From Buddleja alternifolia (lineage: Eukaryota > Streptophyta > Magnoliopsida > Lamiales > Scrophulariaceae), in NCBI GenBank assembly GCA_019426215.1, contig CM033396.1:20909101-20973100 (forward strand): a stretch of 64,000 nt of DNA, given 5' to 3'. A program made the translations under genes and the position numbers. Of this stretch, positions 1 to 11,788 are shown one piece after another. The notes under the pieces were generated by a model. The model was not told the DNA's origin. It saw nothing but the letters and a program-made list of their open reading frames with translations, and searched no databases. Each line of letters begins with the position of its first letter. The stretch's first letter is position 1.

Positions 1-722
1 GTCTTTTGAACTCTTGAGCATTTTGTTATTTGCTTACAGTTTTCAGAAGCAATCTTTACTCCAAGTAGCCCAGTTGGAGGTGCAACATAATCATCCCATT
101 CCTTTCTCGGTTGGCATTGCATGTATACAAGCCTATCTCTAAGATCCACTAAGGATCCTCCTAAGTCATCTATCTCAAAGTTAGAAACATAGGTAGAGAA
201 TAATTTAGGGAGAGACTGAAGAATGAGATCAACTTCTAGACGAAAATCCATGTAACTTCCTGGAGACTTGAGTCTTCCTATCATGGATATCATATTCATA
301 ACATGACTGGCAACTTCATCATTTTCTCTCATTCTAGTTTGGAAAAGTTCTTTCCATAAATAATATCGAGTTGACCTTCCATGTTCCCCAAACATCTCCT
401 CCAAATGAGGCATCATTGATCTCGGACTTTCCATATCAAAATGTAAATGTCTCAGTTCGTTGCTCATAGAATGCAACATGAAGTCAGTGACCTTCTGGGC
501 ATCAGAGATCTATCTCATGTATACTTTCAGAGCAGATTTTCCTTCGTTGACCCTAAGCAAAGATGGACCATCTTGTTCCAAAATATGCCCAAGTGATTTT
601 TTCTTGAGCTGTGCCTTCAATGCTTTGATCCAATCAACGTAATTTGGTCCAGTGAGGACATTTTTCTCAAGTAGTATTGTCAAAGGGTTAGTCAGGAAAT
701 AAACTGCAGAAAAAATAACCAA
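1..722 (-). pseudogene. gag: Copia Gag N-terminal part, one nonsense codon
   Basis: Reading the minus strand gives a Gag of the UBN2 / Retrotran_gag_2 type. Near the start is LTGPNYVDW, the usual opening of such Gags, where a hydrophobic and aromatic patch begins the capsid-like fold. Further on are FGEHGRSTRYYLWKEL, then MNMISMIGRLKSPG, then LILQSLPKLFSTYVSNFE, which match the conserved order in plant copia Gags. Gag would form the cytoplasmic particle that packages element RNA. An in-frame TAG at 510-512 breaks the frame; the protein resumes at once in the same frame, so this is a point nonsense. The zinc knuckle and pol would lie further left. The start is uncertain: the first Met in frame is at 722. 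Assignment to Cop-D rests on order and orientation. Confidence 0.8.
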
Positions 723-1721
723 GATTTTCGATTAGATGTGTTATTATGTACTTTCAAGTAAAATCAAGGATTTCAATATTTACTTGACTCCTACTATTTT
801 TCTCGAAATATTGCACTCCCATTGCAATAATCGGAAACCTCGTTAGATTGGTTTCAGAGTGAGTGATTGATTTCCCCTACGATCTAAACAGGTTGCAATG
901 TTGAACGATATATGGCTCATTAGATCATTGAGGTGATGTCAAACATCAATCAGTCCAACCAATGATTCAATCCTTTTTAGCTTATGGATCACTGAACAAC
1001 AAAATTTTTCGATATATAGGTGGTGATCCATCTGAGTCATTTATTCCATCAACTCCTATCAGTCTAACAATTTAATCTCGCTTTGCAACCTTGAACGATA
1101 TATGGGGCAAAATTTGTTTCGACATGAAGGCATCAAATGCACTAGAGAAGATAGAGTACCATGTCTTGATGCATGACCCCCTTATTCCGGGAAGATGCCA
1201 TGCACTAGAAATAAACTCACCTTCTAAAGTTTGATGGAGAGCTAGAACATCCAATGCCCCTTTACTTACTCAGTATTTTAATTTGGGAGAATTATAACAT
1301 TCGATAATGTTATTAAGTTGGTCTCACTTTGCACATTAATTTCTTTATCGCGCAATAATTGGAAATGCATAAGAATAAGCCTAGCAATTCTAACAACACA
1401 CACATGTATTGACTATTTAGATCTACTCGAGCCAATGAGTGATTGGGGAGGGGTTCTATCTATTACAAGGATTTGGCCCTATACAATGATCTAATCTTCT
1501 TGATTCTCCAAGACTTCACGTGCCACCATGAAACGCCATTTGAGCCTAACTCTAAAACAATTATATGAAATAGCCTATACAAAATTCTATGAATTGAAGA
1601 TACAAACTGGGGGGCTTAAAACCGGCTCAATACAACCCAAGTAAGATAGCAAAAATAAAACCCTAAGTCCATGCATGGTGTCACTATCACATATATAAGG
1701 AGCACATATGTGAATTTATCC

Positions 1722-2180
1722 TTTAATGTGTGATTAAATCTAATTTATTCTAAGTTAAATCCAATTTAATCTATGATTGAATCCAATTCAATCTCTTGAT
1801 TAAATCCAATTTATTCTTCAATTAAATCCAATTTAATATCATGAAAATAAATCCAATTTAGTTTGAATACTTTAATCTAATTAAAGATTGATTATCATCA
1901 AATAACGTCTAATGAGTAATTTAATCTAAACACATAGCAATATCTTGTAAAAGGAAAGCGATATTTAAATCTAATTCAACAAATCCAATTTAATATATAC
2001 CAACTTTGAAAAGGAGTTTTAAATCCAATTTAAGACTTTGAACAATTCTAAGTTCATTTGAAAATTTTCAAGTTTAAATCCAATTTAAATAAAATAACTA
2101 AATCCAATTTAGGGTTCTTGAATGAACTTAAATCTCATTAAAATTTATTCACTAAATCCAATTTAGAAGTTGAAACGAAA
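1722..2180 (-). repeat. Dispersed TAAATTGGATTTA word array in leader
   Basis: The 13-mer TAAATTGGATTTA (plus-strand reading TAAATCCAATTTA) and close variants recur irregularly, often 20 to 60 bases apart, with unrelated AT-rich spacers. It is not a fixed-period tandem repeat. The same array lies in the Cop-F leader at about 59825-60275, where I count roughly a dozen copies. Function unknown; the conserved place in the leader suggests it belongs to the element. Confidence 0.75.
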
Positions 2181-2393
2181 TTTAATTAGGGTTGTTTACT
2201 TGATAAATATTTGGGTTAAGTTTTTTCAATTTGGATTGAACCCACATAATTAATTAATTGATAATTGGTCAATCCAATTTAAATCATTTGGGCCAAGCCC
2301 TATAATTAATTATGTTAGGCCCAATACGAAAAGCCAATTAATTAAAAAATAGTTGGGCTTAGCCTAGCTTTATTAATTAATTACGGCCCAATA

Positions 2394-2690
2394 AAAATTT
2401 AACCTGAGCCAAGCCCAGATGAACAGTGCGCTTGGCCCGGCCCATTGCTACTTTGTATATACCCTTCAGCGCTGGGCTAGGCCTAGCGCTGGGCCAAGCC
2501 TAGAGCTGACTACATTCGGGTGTTGGGCTTTAGCCTAACACAACCCTAATGTGTTGGGCTAAAACCCAACACCATTACTGCCGCGGGCCCAAGCAGCAGC
2601 GATGGCACTGCTGCTATACAACCTAATGTGTTGCGTTGTAGCAGCGGCGTCGGCGACAACACTGCCGCCCGGATTTTTAAAAAATTTGCA
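2394..2690 (-). repeat. GC-rich hairpin zone in leader
   Basis: A GC-rich island in an AT-rich leader. It holds pairs such as GTGTTGGGCT against AGCCCAACAC (imperfect copies at about 2518-2573), CAGCGCTGGGCTAGG against CCTAGCGCTGGG, and GCAGCAG/CTGCTGC. Cop-F has a matching zone at 59390-59640 with a near-perfect hairpin. Such folds between primer site and gag are where retroelements usually keep dimerisation and packaging signals; that role here is inference. Confidence 0.5.
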
Positions 2691-2893
2691 ACTTTCTAAA
2701 AGTTCATGAATCCAATTCAATTTTTCGTTTGACCTAGTAAATCCAACTCAACTCATGAAAAATTAATTTTACAGATAAGCATGCATAATAAAAATTACCT
2801 AAATTTACATACAATACGTAAAATCATGTTTATGATATTAAAACAATCAAAACACATAAACATACAACGAATATCATGAATTTTCCGAATTTT

Positions 2894-2906
2894 GGCTCTG
2901 ATACCA
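2894..2906 (-). promoter_or_regulatory. Primer binding site, initiator tRNA-Met type
   Basis: The minus strand reads TGGTATCAGAGCC, complementary to the 3' end of plant initiator tRNA-Met. It is one base from the LTR end. It fixes the orientation and shows that the LTR at 2908-4611 is the 5' LTR. Confidence 0.9.
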
Positions 2907-2907
2907 C

Positions 2908-4611
2908 TGTTGAGATTCGGTCTAGCGGATAAATTTTTTTAATCCGTATCACACCCGAGAATCCAATCCATGGATATTCATGATATTAAGCTTATAGATA
3001 AATTGACAAGAGTTGATAAGAGTAATCGAATTACCTTTTCGCCTATTGAATCTCGAATTATCAGCAGCAGCCCCGGACTACTGCCACTAGATAATCACAC
3101 GGAAGAAAAAATCTCCGAGGAAAGCTCGATTTCCTCCCCGACAACAATTGCAGGCGGCCAGTTGGATGGAGAGGGAGGGATTTTTCTTTCCTAATGCTCT
3201 AGGTTTATTTTGGCTCAGTGTCAGATTCTAAAACAATGACTTGTTTTCTTGTGTGGAGTTCTGACACTGACTGATTACTTACACCAAGTAAAAGACTCCC
3301 CTAGGTTACACATCAGAGGGGGCGGCCAAAATAGCCTATGTAGATGGGCTTTGGGCTTTGTTTTGACTTAGCCCATGTGTAATAAATTAAATCCAAGTCC
3401 AATCAAATTGGTAATTAATTAATTACATTAATCTAATTAATATAATTCAACTTATAAATTAATTTTTAATTAATTTAACTTATGAATTAATATGGTTTAA
3501 TTAATTTATTTAATCCAATTAAATATCTTTAATTAAATCATGCCATCTATTTTGTCAGTCAATTCACATCAAATGTGATTTTACTAAAATACCCTTAGTT
3601 TAAGGAAATATTCCTTTTCTTCACATAACGCGACTCTCTAGGCTCGATTTAATTGGCAATGGGAGGATTCCAAAGGATAAGGTTGTCACCTAGACAACAA
3701 CGTGGAACCAAATCGTAACCTAATTGAAAACGAGATGATCATTGTCATCATGGACCTTGACTACAAATACCATATGTGTATAAACTCTTCACCGACGTGA
3801 CCCGATCAAGTAAGCGACATAGTTTAGTCAAACTCATAGAACTTGATACTGTACTTAGAATCATAATAATGTGAAATTACCAAACTACCCTCAGTTACAA
3901 TCACGGGATAGTTTATATGCTTTGGCCAAAGACTTATAATTTCAATTACTTACGATCGTACAGGTCACATATTCGTTTACTGTCGAGACGGTGAATCCCG
4001 TTTTGGCAAGTTATCTTGTAACATCGAATGTACAATTGGATCGTACTTCGAGGTCAACCCCACCTATCAGGTGATACGGGTCTAACTACTCTGATTACAT
4101 ATCCAATACTACAAGCCCGTTATAAATGACTCCTCAGGTCTAAAGTTCACACATACTATCGCAATCTTAATCCCAATTATTGACTGTCAAAGAGCAAATC
4201 ATGTGATCAGATTAATGCGAGTCGAGTTCAAATATGTTAATTCCATTAATCATATTCATGACACTAGCTCCCACTATCTAATCAGTGTACAACTGGCACT
4301 TCCTTATCAAAGAAGGTGTCATATGAGTTGAATATTAATGCCCAATCAATATTCGTTAACTCACGAACTCCCAGTTTCAGAGATTAAGTACTGGACTGTT
4401 CCAATGCCTTCTCTTGTCCATAAGGGGTAGAAAGTCTATCTTGAAATTTCTTGGACTAATTTGTTCAATACAGTTAAATGCCATTAGATTTATATTAACA
4501 AAATCAAAACCTTTATTCTATAAATAGAAAGATCAAACGTTTTGTAAAAATAACTAATCTAAGCCCTACTCAATCTAATTTCTCATAGGCATTGAGGGCA
4601 TGCACCTAACA
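2908..4611 (-). repeat. Cop-D 5' LTR (1704 bp)
   Basis: In sense it begins TGTTAGGTGCATGCCC and ends CCGAATCTCAACA, so TG...CA with a TGTT/AACA terminal match. It is followed by the primer site. The inverted copy at 57375-59154 aligns along its whole length (by eye around 90 percent); the difference of 76 bases is nearly all due to a 75-bp duplication in the other copy. The small open frame at 2970-3194 lies inside this LTR and is not a gene. Confidence 0.9.
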
Positions 4612-6742
4612 TTTATACCATAAGGCTAATCTACAAGTTTCCAGACTTGGTTTGAATGCATCGAATTTATTTCTGTTTGCATATCTTCACGCCATCTCGT
4701 AGCATCCACATCCACCATCGCTTGATCATATGTGGAATGATCATCTCAATGACCCTCCTCTAATACAGAATGGAGGCTCAACTCCCTTTGCAGTAGATAT
4801 CCATACCTCTCAGGCGGTTGAGGTACCCTATTTGAGCTCCGCGGTTGTGGTTGTGTTAAAGAAGGTTCGGTTCTTACTTTTTGTGTAGATGTGTCTACTG
4901 GAGTTTCATTTTGTTCCTCAAGAACAATCTTTCTACCTACTTCACCTTCTTGAATGAACTCATCTTCAAGAAAGTGGGCTTGCAAAGCTACGATGATCCT
5001 TTGATCATCATGCAGGTAAAAGAGGTATCCCATGGATTCCTCAGGATAACCGATGAAATGCCCTTTTAAGGATCTAGCCTCTAAATTGTCCACTTTAGTC
5101 TTTTTGACATAAGCAAGACATCCCTAAATCTTAATGTGATTAAGATTTGGTTTCCTATTTCTTCATATTTGATATGGGGTCTTAGGAACTGACTTGGACG
5201 GACATCTAATTAAAATATGTACAGTTGTAAGTAGCGCATGACCCCTAAGTGAAATGGGTAAGTCAGTGTAGTTGAGCATGGAGCAAACCATGTCCAACAA
5301 AGTTTGATTCCTTTGCTGGGCTACTCCATTCAACGGTGGTGTCGATGGAGGTGTGAGTTGTAGTACTATACCATTCTCTCTAAGGTATTCATCAAATTCT
5401 GCACTCATATATTCTCCTCCCAGATCAGATCGAAGAGCTTTTATATGTTGCCTAGTTTTATTTTCCACTAAAGCCTTGAATTCTTTGAATTTTCAATGGA
5501 TTCAAACTTATGCTTCATCAGGTACACTAGACTATATCTTGAATGGTCATCAGTCAATGTGATGAAGTAAAGGAAACCCCCACGAGCTATTTCTCCAAAT
5601 GGTCCACAAACATCAGTATGCACTAAACCTAAGATTTGTGAGGCTCTTTCAAAAGTCCACGTGAAGGGAGATCTAGCCATCTTGCCCTTGAGACAAGATT
5701 CACAAGTAGGATAGGGATCCAATCCCAAAGGACCTATTTGTCCATCTTTCTCCATTTTGTGAATTTTGTATTCACCGGCATGGCCTAGTTTAAGATGCCC
5801 AATTAATCTTTGGTTAATTTCTTGCCTACCACGTTTCCTTTGTATAGTATTCACAGCACACTCATTCTGAACATTAAGGTAATACAAACCATTTACTAAA
5901 GAAGCAAAGCCTACTAATTTATTACCATAATAAATGTTGCAATGTTCATTAATAAAATGGAAAGTATAACCATGCTTAACTAAAACGGGCATAGAAATAA
6001 TGTTTTTAAACCCATTGGGCAAAACTAAAACATTATCCAGAAATAGTAAATATCCAAAATTCAAAAGTAATGAGGTAGATCCAATTCCATTAGCCGCGAG
6101 CTTTGCCCGCTGCCTACTCTTATCTTCACCTCATCATTGTCCAACTTCCTTCCTCGCATCAGATCCTGATTCATACAACAAATGTGAGCACTAGCTCCAG
6201 AATCAAGAATCTAAGATGTAGAGAAAACAGTCATAGAACAATAAGTTTCGTGAACATAAAGTTCTATACCTTGTGCGCCTGAGCCCATGTTTGGACAGTT
6301 CTTTCTCCAGTGGCCTAGCTCACCGCAGTGTAGGCATCTATCTGTGTTTTTTGGCCCCTTACCCTTGCGATGGACAGGAGCTTTCCCTTTTCCCTTATCG
6401 ACAACACCCTGAGCTCCAACCTCATCATTTTGCTTATTGGTTTTCTTCTTCTTATTCTTGGCCTTTTTGGGCCCAGAAGAGATAACCAGTACAGTTTCCT
6501 AACCCCTGGGCTTCAATTAAGATTGTGTAGTAGTTAATTTGTTCATTAGCCCCAGCTAAGTTGCATTCAATCTCATTGCAATTGAAGTTCATGACAAATT
6601 GGAAAAAAGAATCAGGAAGAGACTGCAAAATGAGATCCATTTAAAGTTGTGGGTTCATTGTAAAATCGAGACCCTCCAATCTTTCGATCCTCGTGATCAT
6701 CTTGAGGACATGTCCTTGCTGTCGAATGCAAGGAGGATAGTT
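4612..6742 (-). pseudogene. gag-pol: Cop-C: copia gag-pol remnant (Gag end, zinc knuckle, protease, integrase, RT start)
   Basis: A decayed minus-strand copia polyprotein. In sense order: Gag C-terminal part (LILQSLPDSFFQFVMNF, about 6640-6590); a CCHC zinc knuckle CLHCGELGHWRKNC (about 6330-6285); protease with DSGASAHIC (about 6205-6180); integrase zinc region (HLKLGHAG, then CESC, about 5790-5690); integrase core with HTDVCGPF (about 5615) and LRSDLGGEY (about 5425); a linker (5093-4746); and the first residues of RT (WREDMQTEINSMHSNQVW, about 4690-4640). The core glutamate is gone: the usual NGVAER reads NGVAQQ near 5330. There are several stops and frame breaks. It is cut on the left by the Cop-D LTR and on the right by LTR-E, so the rest of RT and the start of gag are missing. 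Confidence 0.85.
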
Positions 6743-7993
6743 TGTAATAGGGCATAAAACAATGTAATCGTATTATTAATTAAAACCTAAACATGAAGGC
6801 ATCTTTGGTTATTACTTGTTTTATTGCATTCGTATAAATATGTAATTAACCGAAGACCCAAGTACGCAAGAGTAGACTTTCCATTCTTTATGTGATAATG
6901 GAAACAACACTGAAAAAGTTACATACTTGTATATCACAAGTTATGTAATATCTCAATAGAGCGTTGAGAATTACTTACGACTTGTATGGTAAGAGCTCTA
7001 GTGGCGATAAGTGTTGATCATAGTGGGAGCTAACACCATGAAGACATTGAAGGAGATCAATGTGCTTGAACATGACTCACATCAATTTCGTCACATGGGT
7101 TTTTCACTCGTTGACAGTCAATGATGAAATTGATATAAGATGTAAAGTGTGATGAACCCTCGACTTGAGGGATTGAGTTGGAGATGTACTTGTGACATTA
7201 GGTTTGTCATTAGAGTAGTTAGATTCAAAACACCCTTGGGTGGGGTCGACCTCGAACTGTGATCTAATGCACAAGTAGAAGTCTCAACTAATTACCAAGA
7301 AAGGATTTACTCTCTCGTAGGTGAACGAGTAATTATCACTTAATTATTCATGAGCAAGTGAGATTTAAAGTCTTTGGCCAAAGCGATGAACATTTCTGAA
7401 ATAGGAAACTATAGTGATCTCGACTTACTATAGATAGAAAGTAAAGATGAGTTAATGATTTGACATTTACCATGGTTTATACTCATCGGTGACATAAGAG
7501 TAAAAGGGTTTGTGATCACACAATAATCATGTCGGAAAAGGTTGATAGAATGATCCTAATCATTTGTTCTTATTTGGGTTACGGTGTGGGCTGCTAGGCT
7601 GGCTACGGGGACCCACATCCTTTGGAATCTTCCCAATTGCCAAATGAGATGAACCTAAAAGAGTCACGCTTAAAAAAGGAAACGACGAAAAAAAGTGAGG
7701 GAGTATTTTTGTAGTATAATATTAAGTATTAGATACTTAATAATATTTATTTATATGATAAATAAATAAATTATTTTGAATAATGTATTAATAAATATTA
7801 ATATATAAATATTTATTTCTTAGAGAAATAATATTTTAGCATTATTATTTATTATTAATTTATTCTATTAATTTAATCGGATTAAATTAAAGGAATAAAT
7901 AAGAGCCAGTGCCGGCCATCGGCCTTAAAAAGAATCCCATGTAGGCTTGTGAAGCCCATGTCTTTTGTTCACTAGATATAAATACATAGTGGT
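6743..7993 (+). repeat. LTR-E: copia LTR, plus orientation, 3' side cut by Gyp1
   Basis: It starts TGTAATAGGGCATAAAAC inside Cop-C gag. It resembles the sense strand of the Cop-F LTR: both have a block around TAGTGGGAGCT, a block around TTTGACAGTCAATGA or GTTGACAGTCAATGA, the phrase CTTTGGCCAAAGC, and CCTTTGGAATC. AT-rich runs fill 7700-7880. Gyp1 starts at 7994 and no primer site follows, so the LTR is either truncated or completed beyond Gyp1. No gene is present. Confidence 0.65.
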
Positions 7994-9723
7994 TGTTGAC
8001 ACGCTAATACCTAACGTGCTTTTAATAGCAAGTGCACTAGTCGAGTGTAGTAATAAAAGTGGACAAAATAAGTCCGGGTTGTCGAACCACGGAGACTTGA
8101 ATTTTAGTTTATGATTAATGAAATTGGACAAAAGTAAATTGCAATAAAACGAGTAAGCAAGTGAAGAACCAAAGAGAAACGAACTATAGATTAAATCTCA
8201 CGTATGATAAAATGACTAAGGCACATGCTACAACCGAATCTACTCGTCAATATAGATAAGCTACTCTTCGAATTATTAGACTCCTATTGCTTTGGTGGAA
8301 ATTCCTTAGATAATTATTACCCGATGTCTCGGCACATAATAATCCTATGATTAATTGATGGTTTTCTAAATATGTCTATCCGAGAATCTAATCAATAACC
8401 ACGCATTAACGTTCTAGAGTTTCCCCGGATAAATCCGGCTAACCGCACCCGGAAATCTTTACCTATTTCTAGGGGCAATTCCACATTAGTTTCGGATGAT
8501 GAGTTGATTCCATTGAACCCTAATCTATCTTCTCTCGAATGACTAGACTAGGCAAGATAGCAAGCATATGGTGATCAAGCACATGATTGTAATAAAAGCT
8601 CAAAATCAACACACAAAGCAATATGAGAATTAATACGAAAATTCACTTCACATATATTGATTCATAAATTGGCTTTCACATGGCCTTAGTTCTACAATAT
8701 TAGCCTCTCATCAAGGCCTTAAGAAAATCTAATACAAACATATACATACTCATGGAAATAAACATGTAAATGCAAGTAAATAAAACTCCCTCAATTGATT
8801 GATGATGGATCCTTGCTTTTGAACTTCAATCCTTAACTCCTCTCTCTTGTTCCCCTCCAAAAGTGACGAAGAATGGTGATGAATGATGATGGGTGAAGAG
8901 TAATGGCCAGCTGCCTCCTCCTCCAAGATGTCTTTTGTCCAAAGTGAAGAAAAATGCCTTAAGAAGACCAGAAATTCTGGGCTCCCTAGTGTGTGTCTCC
9001 CCTAGTGTGTCCTCCACTACTCTAAAGTGAGTAGTATAAAATTCCATAAAGTAGATCTACTAAGAAACACACTTATGACATCCCCTCCATACATGTGATG
9101 ACCTCTTGGCTTTAAATGTTCCATTCCCCCATCAAATGATGATCTTTTGGCTGAAAGGAATCAAAACTCGGGTGTGGTCACGCCTAGGCGTGGGCATTAC
9201 GGCGCTTGGGCGCCGCTGACAGAATACTGAAATTAAATGCAATGTGTCATGCGCAGCAATCGTATTTCATTTATAACTTTCTCCACGAAACTCCGATTTG
9301 GATGATTCAAATCCTCATTTGAAGCTAACACATAGTTCTACAACATTGTAGAAGGGAAATTCATCCAATTCGGCCTCTAAACATACGGAAATAGCGGTCG
9401 AACGTGGAAAGTGGTGCAGATACGGCGCCCAGGCGTGGATAGTACGGCGCCTAGGCGTGGACAGCAGAATGTTGACGTTATTTGCATCTTGTCCGGCGCC
9501 TGGGCGTGGTAATACTGGCGCCTGGGCGTGGACGACAGAAGCAAATTGGCCTGAACTTGTTTTATACGTCGTTTTTCGCCTCGTTTCTTCGTATGCTCAA
9601 ATTTATCACCTGTAATCACTTAACACCCTGCTTAACGCAAATGTGGCATGATTTTGTCAATAAATGAATCCATAACATAAGTCCCATGGGCTTAAAAACA
9701 CTTAAAAATGCCTCTTATCAACA
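7994..9723 (-). repeat. Gyp1 3' LTR (1730 bp)
   Basis: Sense ends are TGTTGATAAGAGG and GCGTGTCAACA, giving a TGTTGA/TCAACA terminal inverted repeat. A polypurine tract adjoins the 5' side. Within it lie a block shared with Gyp2 and Gyp3 LTRs (9272-9342) and a cluster of GGCGCC words (9180-9540). Sense downstream of the words, at about 9111-9116, is a TTTAAA that could act as a weak TATA box. The five bases left of the LTR are GTGGT. Confidence 0.85.
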
Positions 9724-9735
9724 CCCCCACACTTA
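9724..9735 (-). promoter_or_regulatory. Gyp1 polypurine tract
   Basis: Sense AAGTGTGGGGG directly before the LTR start TGTTGATAAG. This is the plus-strand DNA priming site of gypsy elements and fixes the LTR border. Confidence 0.8.
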
Positions 9736-11332
9736 TCAATTGATCGTCCTCGAGCAATAAGAGTTTTAAGATAAGGAAACATCATCAATCAAAGAGAGAA
9801 ACAAAAAGAAAACTACCTAACTCACTTTCGTGGAGTAAACGGTTGCATTTAGCGAATGCAACAAGCCTTTGAACTTTTGAGTTACCTCAAAGGACGAGTT
9901 ATAGTCTCGTGAGGGTTTGCAGACGATATACCCACAAAATTGAAAGATTTTCAACCCCGATCAGTCAACGTAAATTACAATGATTAATAGCACACAATGG
10001 TGCGAATTCACCTGTTTAAGCTCAAGTTACATATATATACACGTCACCCAATTGCTCATGTTACGCCTTAACATCGAAAAGATCATCCTAAGGGTGTAGT
10101 GTAATAAATCTCAAGTATTAAAATCGAGTGGCATTCTTACCACTTTTCAAGCATTAACCCCATATTTATCAACTTTTGATTATTCACATGGTACGAGAAT
10201 TGAATACAACTTCATAGCCACTTAAAAATTCATCACTTCATTCCACTTTCGACTTTAACTTATGCACTTTCAACTCGAAACATTAGAGGCTAGACCATGT
10301 GCAATGTTCGATCCTCTTAGGCTTTCTATGACACCCGTGTAATGAGCTTTAGGCCAATAACTCCTAAACCAGACGGCTTTCGGGTATCAAATGTAGAGAC
10401 ATTCCTAAGGGCTTAATCGCTCGAGTGTCAAAGGCCACAAAATCAAACTAGGTCCTTATTTACTTAACACTTGTATTGGCTTGAGCTCTAGCTCAAATTA
10501 GCTTAATAGTACAGTATTCTAGGCATGGTGCTCTTTGCCCCCAGTATCTATTAAGCCTGACTTTTTCAATCATACCAATGTTCAACCTCTTTTTATTATT
10601 ATTAAGCACACGAAGTTAACATTCTCAACTCATAACACATGTGAAAATTCTAAGTTGATATTTTCGGGATCAAGCCTTTAAGTGTTTCAAAATGGTTGCC
10701 CACTCAACTCCTCTACCCTCGATTTATGTGCATATGTGAATCATCTTAGGGTCAATCTAGTCTAGTTAGGGTCTCACAAACAAGGAATTGCGTGTATAGC
10801 CATTAAAAACCAAATTGAAAACCAAATTGATAGAGAATGCATACCATATATTCACGTTAACCATGCTCAATTCATCAAGTGATGGGTTGAAATTCTATCC
10901 AAAAAAAAAAAAATTCACAAAATGCACAAGCTCACATGCAGATGTGTGCCGTCCCCCAAACTTGGACTGAGTTATCTAAAACACCCCCCCAAACTTAACA
11001 TGAACATTGGCCCCAATGTTCGAAAGAAAATAAGGGTAAAGTACACATCACCATAGGGGAGCTGAAAAGCAAACCCGAGTCCACTTAAGGCAATCGAGTC
11101 CAAGGATGGCAATCACTGTGTCGATCACTACATAGGTAAAAAAAATGCTAGCCATACAAAGCATCAAACATTGGATAGAATAGAAGAAAACAAAACGAGA
11201 CGAACAAAAACGAGAAACATGCATGGAAAGAAAACATCAAGCATCCAAACATAAAACATAAAATATCCAACAACCCAACAAAAGATAACAAAAAAAAAAA
11301 CGAAACATGCATGGAAATAAAATAAGATAAGC
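9736..11332 (-). other. Gyp1 3' untranslated region
   Basis: No gene seen. Near its sense start (11019-11004) is the 16-base hairpin ACATTG-GGGC-CAATGT, followed by two AAGTTTGGGGG-like tracts (about 10995-10980 and 10965-10950). The same hairpin plus G-tract occurs in Gyp2 and Gyp3. Poly-A/T runs occur at about 10900 and 11290. Confidence 0.6.
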
Positions 11333-11788
11333 CTAATCTGTAGTGCCAAAACGGTCAATGTAGTCCTCATCCGTTCCGCCGAGATCATCCAAATCAATCA
11401 ACGGGCTACCCTCATCATTATGAGCCTCATCATCACCTCCTACAGGAACGAGAGCACTTGACTCGTGCAAATCTGCGGGCTGCTGAGGCGGGGGGTGCGG
11501 GTAAGGTGGAGGAGTAGAATAATCAAACGGCCCCCAACCGACAAACTCATTATGCTCGACAAGAAGCTGACGGAAATAAGCACAAGTGTCGGACATGACC
11601 ACCCTCATCTCATCTCGCAACTCATCCCTCAATTCATCCTTTAATTGTCTAATGGCGGCGGCATCCATAGGTGGAAACTGTGGGGAACTAGTAGACCGGG
11701 ATGAAGACGGGCGAGGCCTCTTGGAAGTAGCTGGTGGTGGAGGAGCCTGGGGGTCGTCAGCTACCACGGCGAGATAGCTACTTTGCAT
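11333..11788 (-). CDS. Post-pol ORF, C-terminal part (151 aa), frame-shifted
   Basis: This frame begins inside the end of the 295-residue frame: the bases ATGCAAAGTAG contain both its start codon and the upstream stop. It is rich in Pro and Ser at first (KRPRPSSSRSTSS), then has a charged helix with the repeat KDELRDELRDEMR, then a Pro-rich stretch and an acidic tail ending DYIDRFGTTD. It most likely was the C-terminal half of one protein of about 440 residues that lost frame by an indel. Re-initiation at the overlapping ATG cannot be excluded. No transmembrane segment is visible. Confidence 0.5.
   Translation of the reverse strand: MQSSYLAVVADDPQAPPPPATSKRPRPSSSRSTSSPQFPPMDAAAIRQLKDELRDELRDEMRVVMSDTCAYFRQLLVEHNEFVGWGPFDYSTPPPYPHPPPQQPADLHESSALVPVGGDDEAHNDEGSPLIDLDDLGGTDEDYIDRFGTTD

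Larger units (their letters stand above)
723..2893 (-). other. Cop-D untranslated leader
   Basis: About 2.2 kb between primer site and gag with no convincing gene. 723-1700 is unassigned AT-rich sequence; the phrase TTGAACGATATATGG occurs near 902 and 1090. 1722-2180 holds the TAAATCCAATTTA word array and 2394-2690 a GC-rich hairpin zone. The part from about 1720 to 2893 is homologous, inverted, to 59169-60284 in Cop-F. The part from 723 to 1720 has no counterpart in the window because Cop-F is interrupted at that point. Confidence 0.6.
1..4611 (-). mobile_element. Cop-D: Ty1/copia element, 5' half (LTR, PBS, leader, gag)
   Basis: A minus-strand copia element whose 5' end is on the right. 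In sense order it has an LTR (4611 to 2908), a primer site matching the 3' end of initiator tRNA-Met, a long AT-rich leader and a gag reading frame running off the left edge. Pol and the 3' LTR lie outside the window. It interrupts the RT start of Cop-C at 4612; the five bases on that side are TTTAT, and the matching duplication would be outside the window. Cop-F at 57375 is the same family in opposite orientation. Confidence 0.8.

Noticed and set aside
723..1700. Possible host exon or separate insertion in the Cop-D leader
   Set aside because: No frame with recognisable content on either strand; left as unassigned leader.
2894..2906. tRNA gene fragments at primer sites
   Set aside because: Only 12 to 18 bases match a tRNA end; no tRNA arms or A and B boxes nearby.
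2970..3194. 74-residue open frame
   Set aside because: Lies inside the Cop-D LTR on the strand opposite to the element; no family resemblance.
7700..7880. AT-rich stretch as a replication origin or attachment region
   Set aside because: Only composition supports it; similar AT runs occur in all copia LTRs here.
9180..9540. GGCGCC repeats as a CRISPR-like array
   Set aside because: Irregular spacing, no constant-length spacers, palindromic short words, eukaryotic retroelement context.
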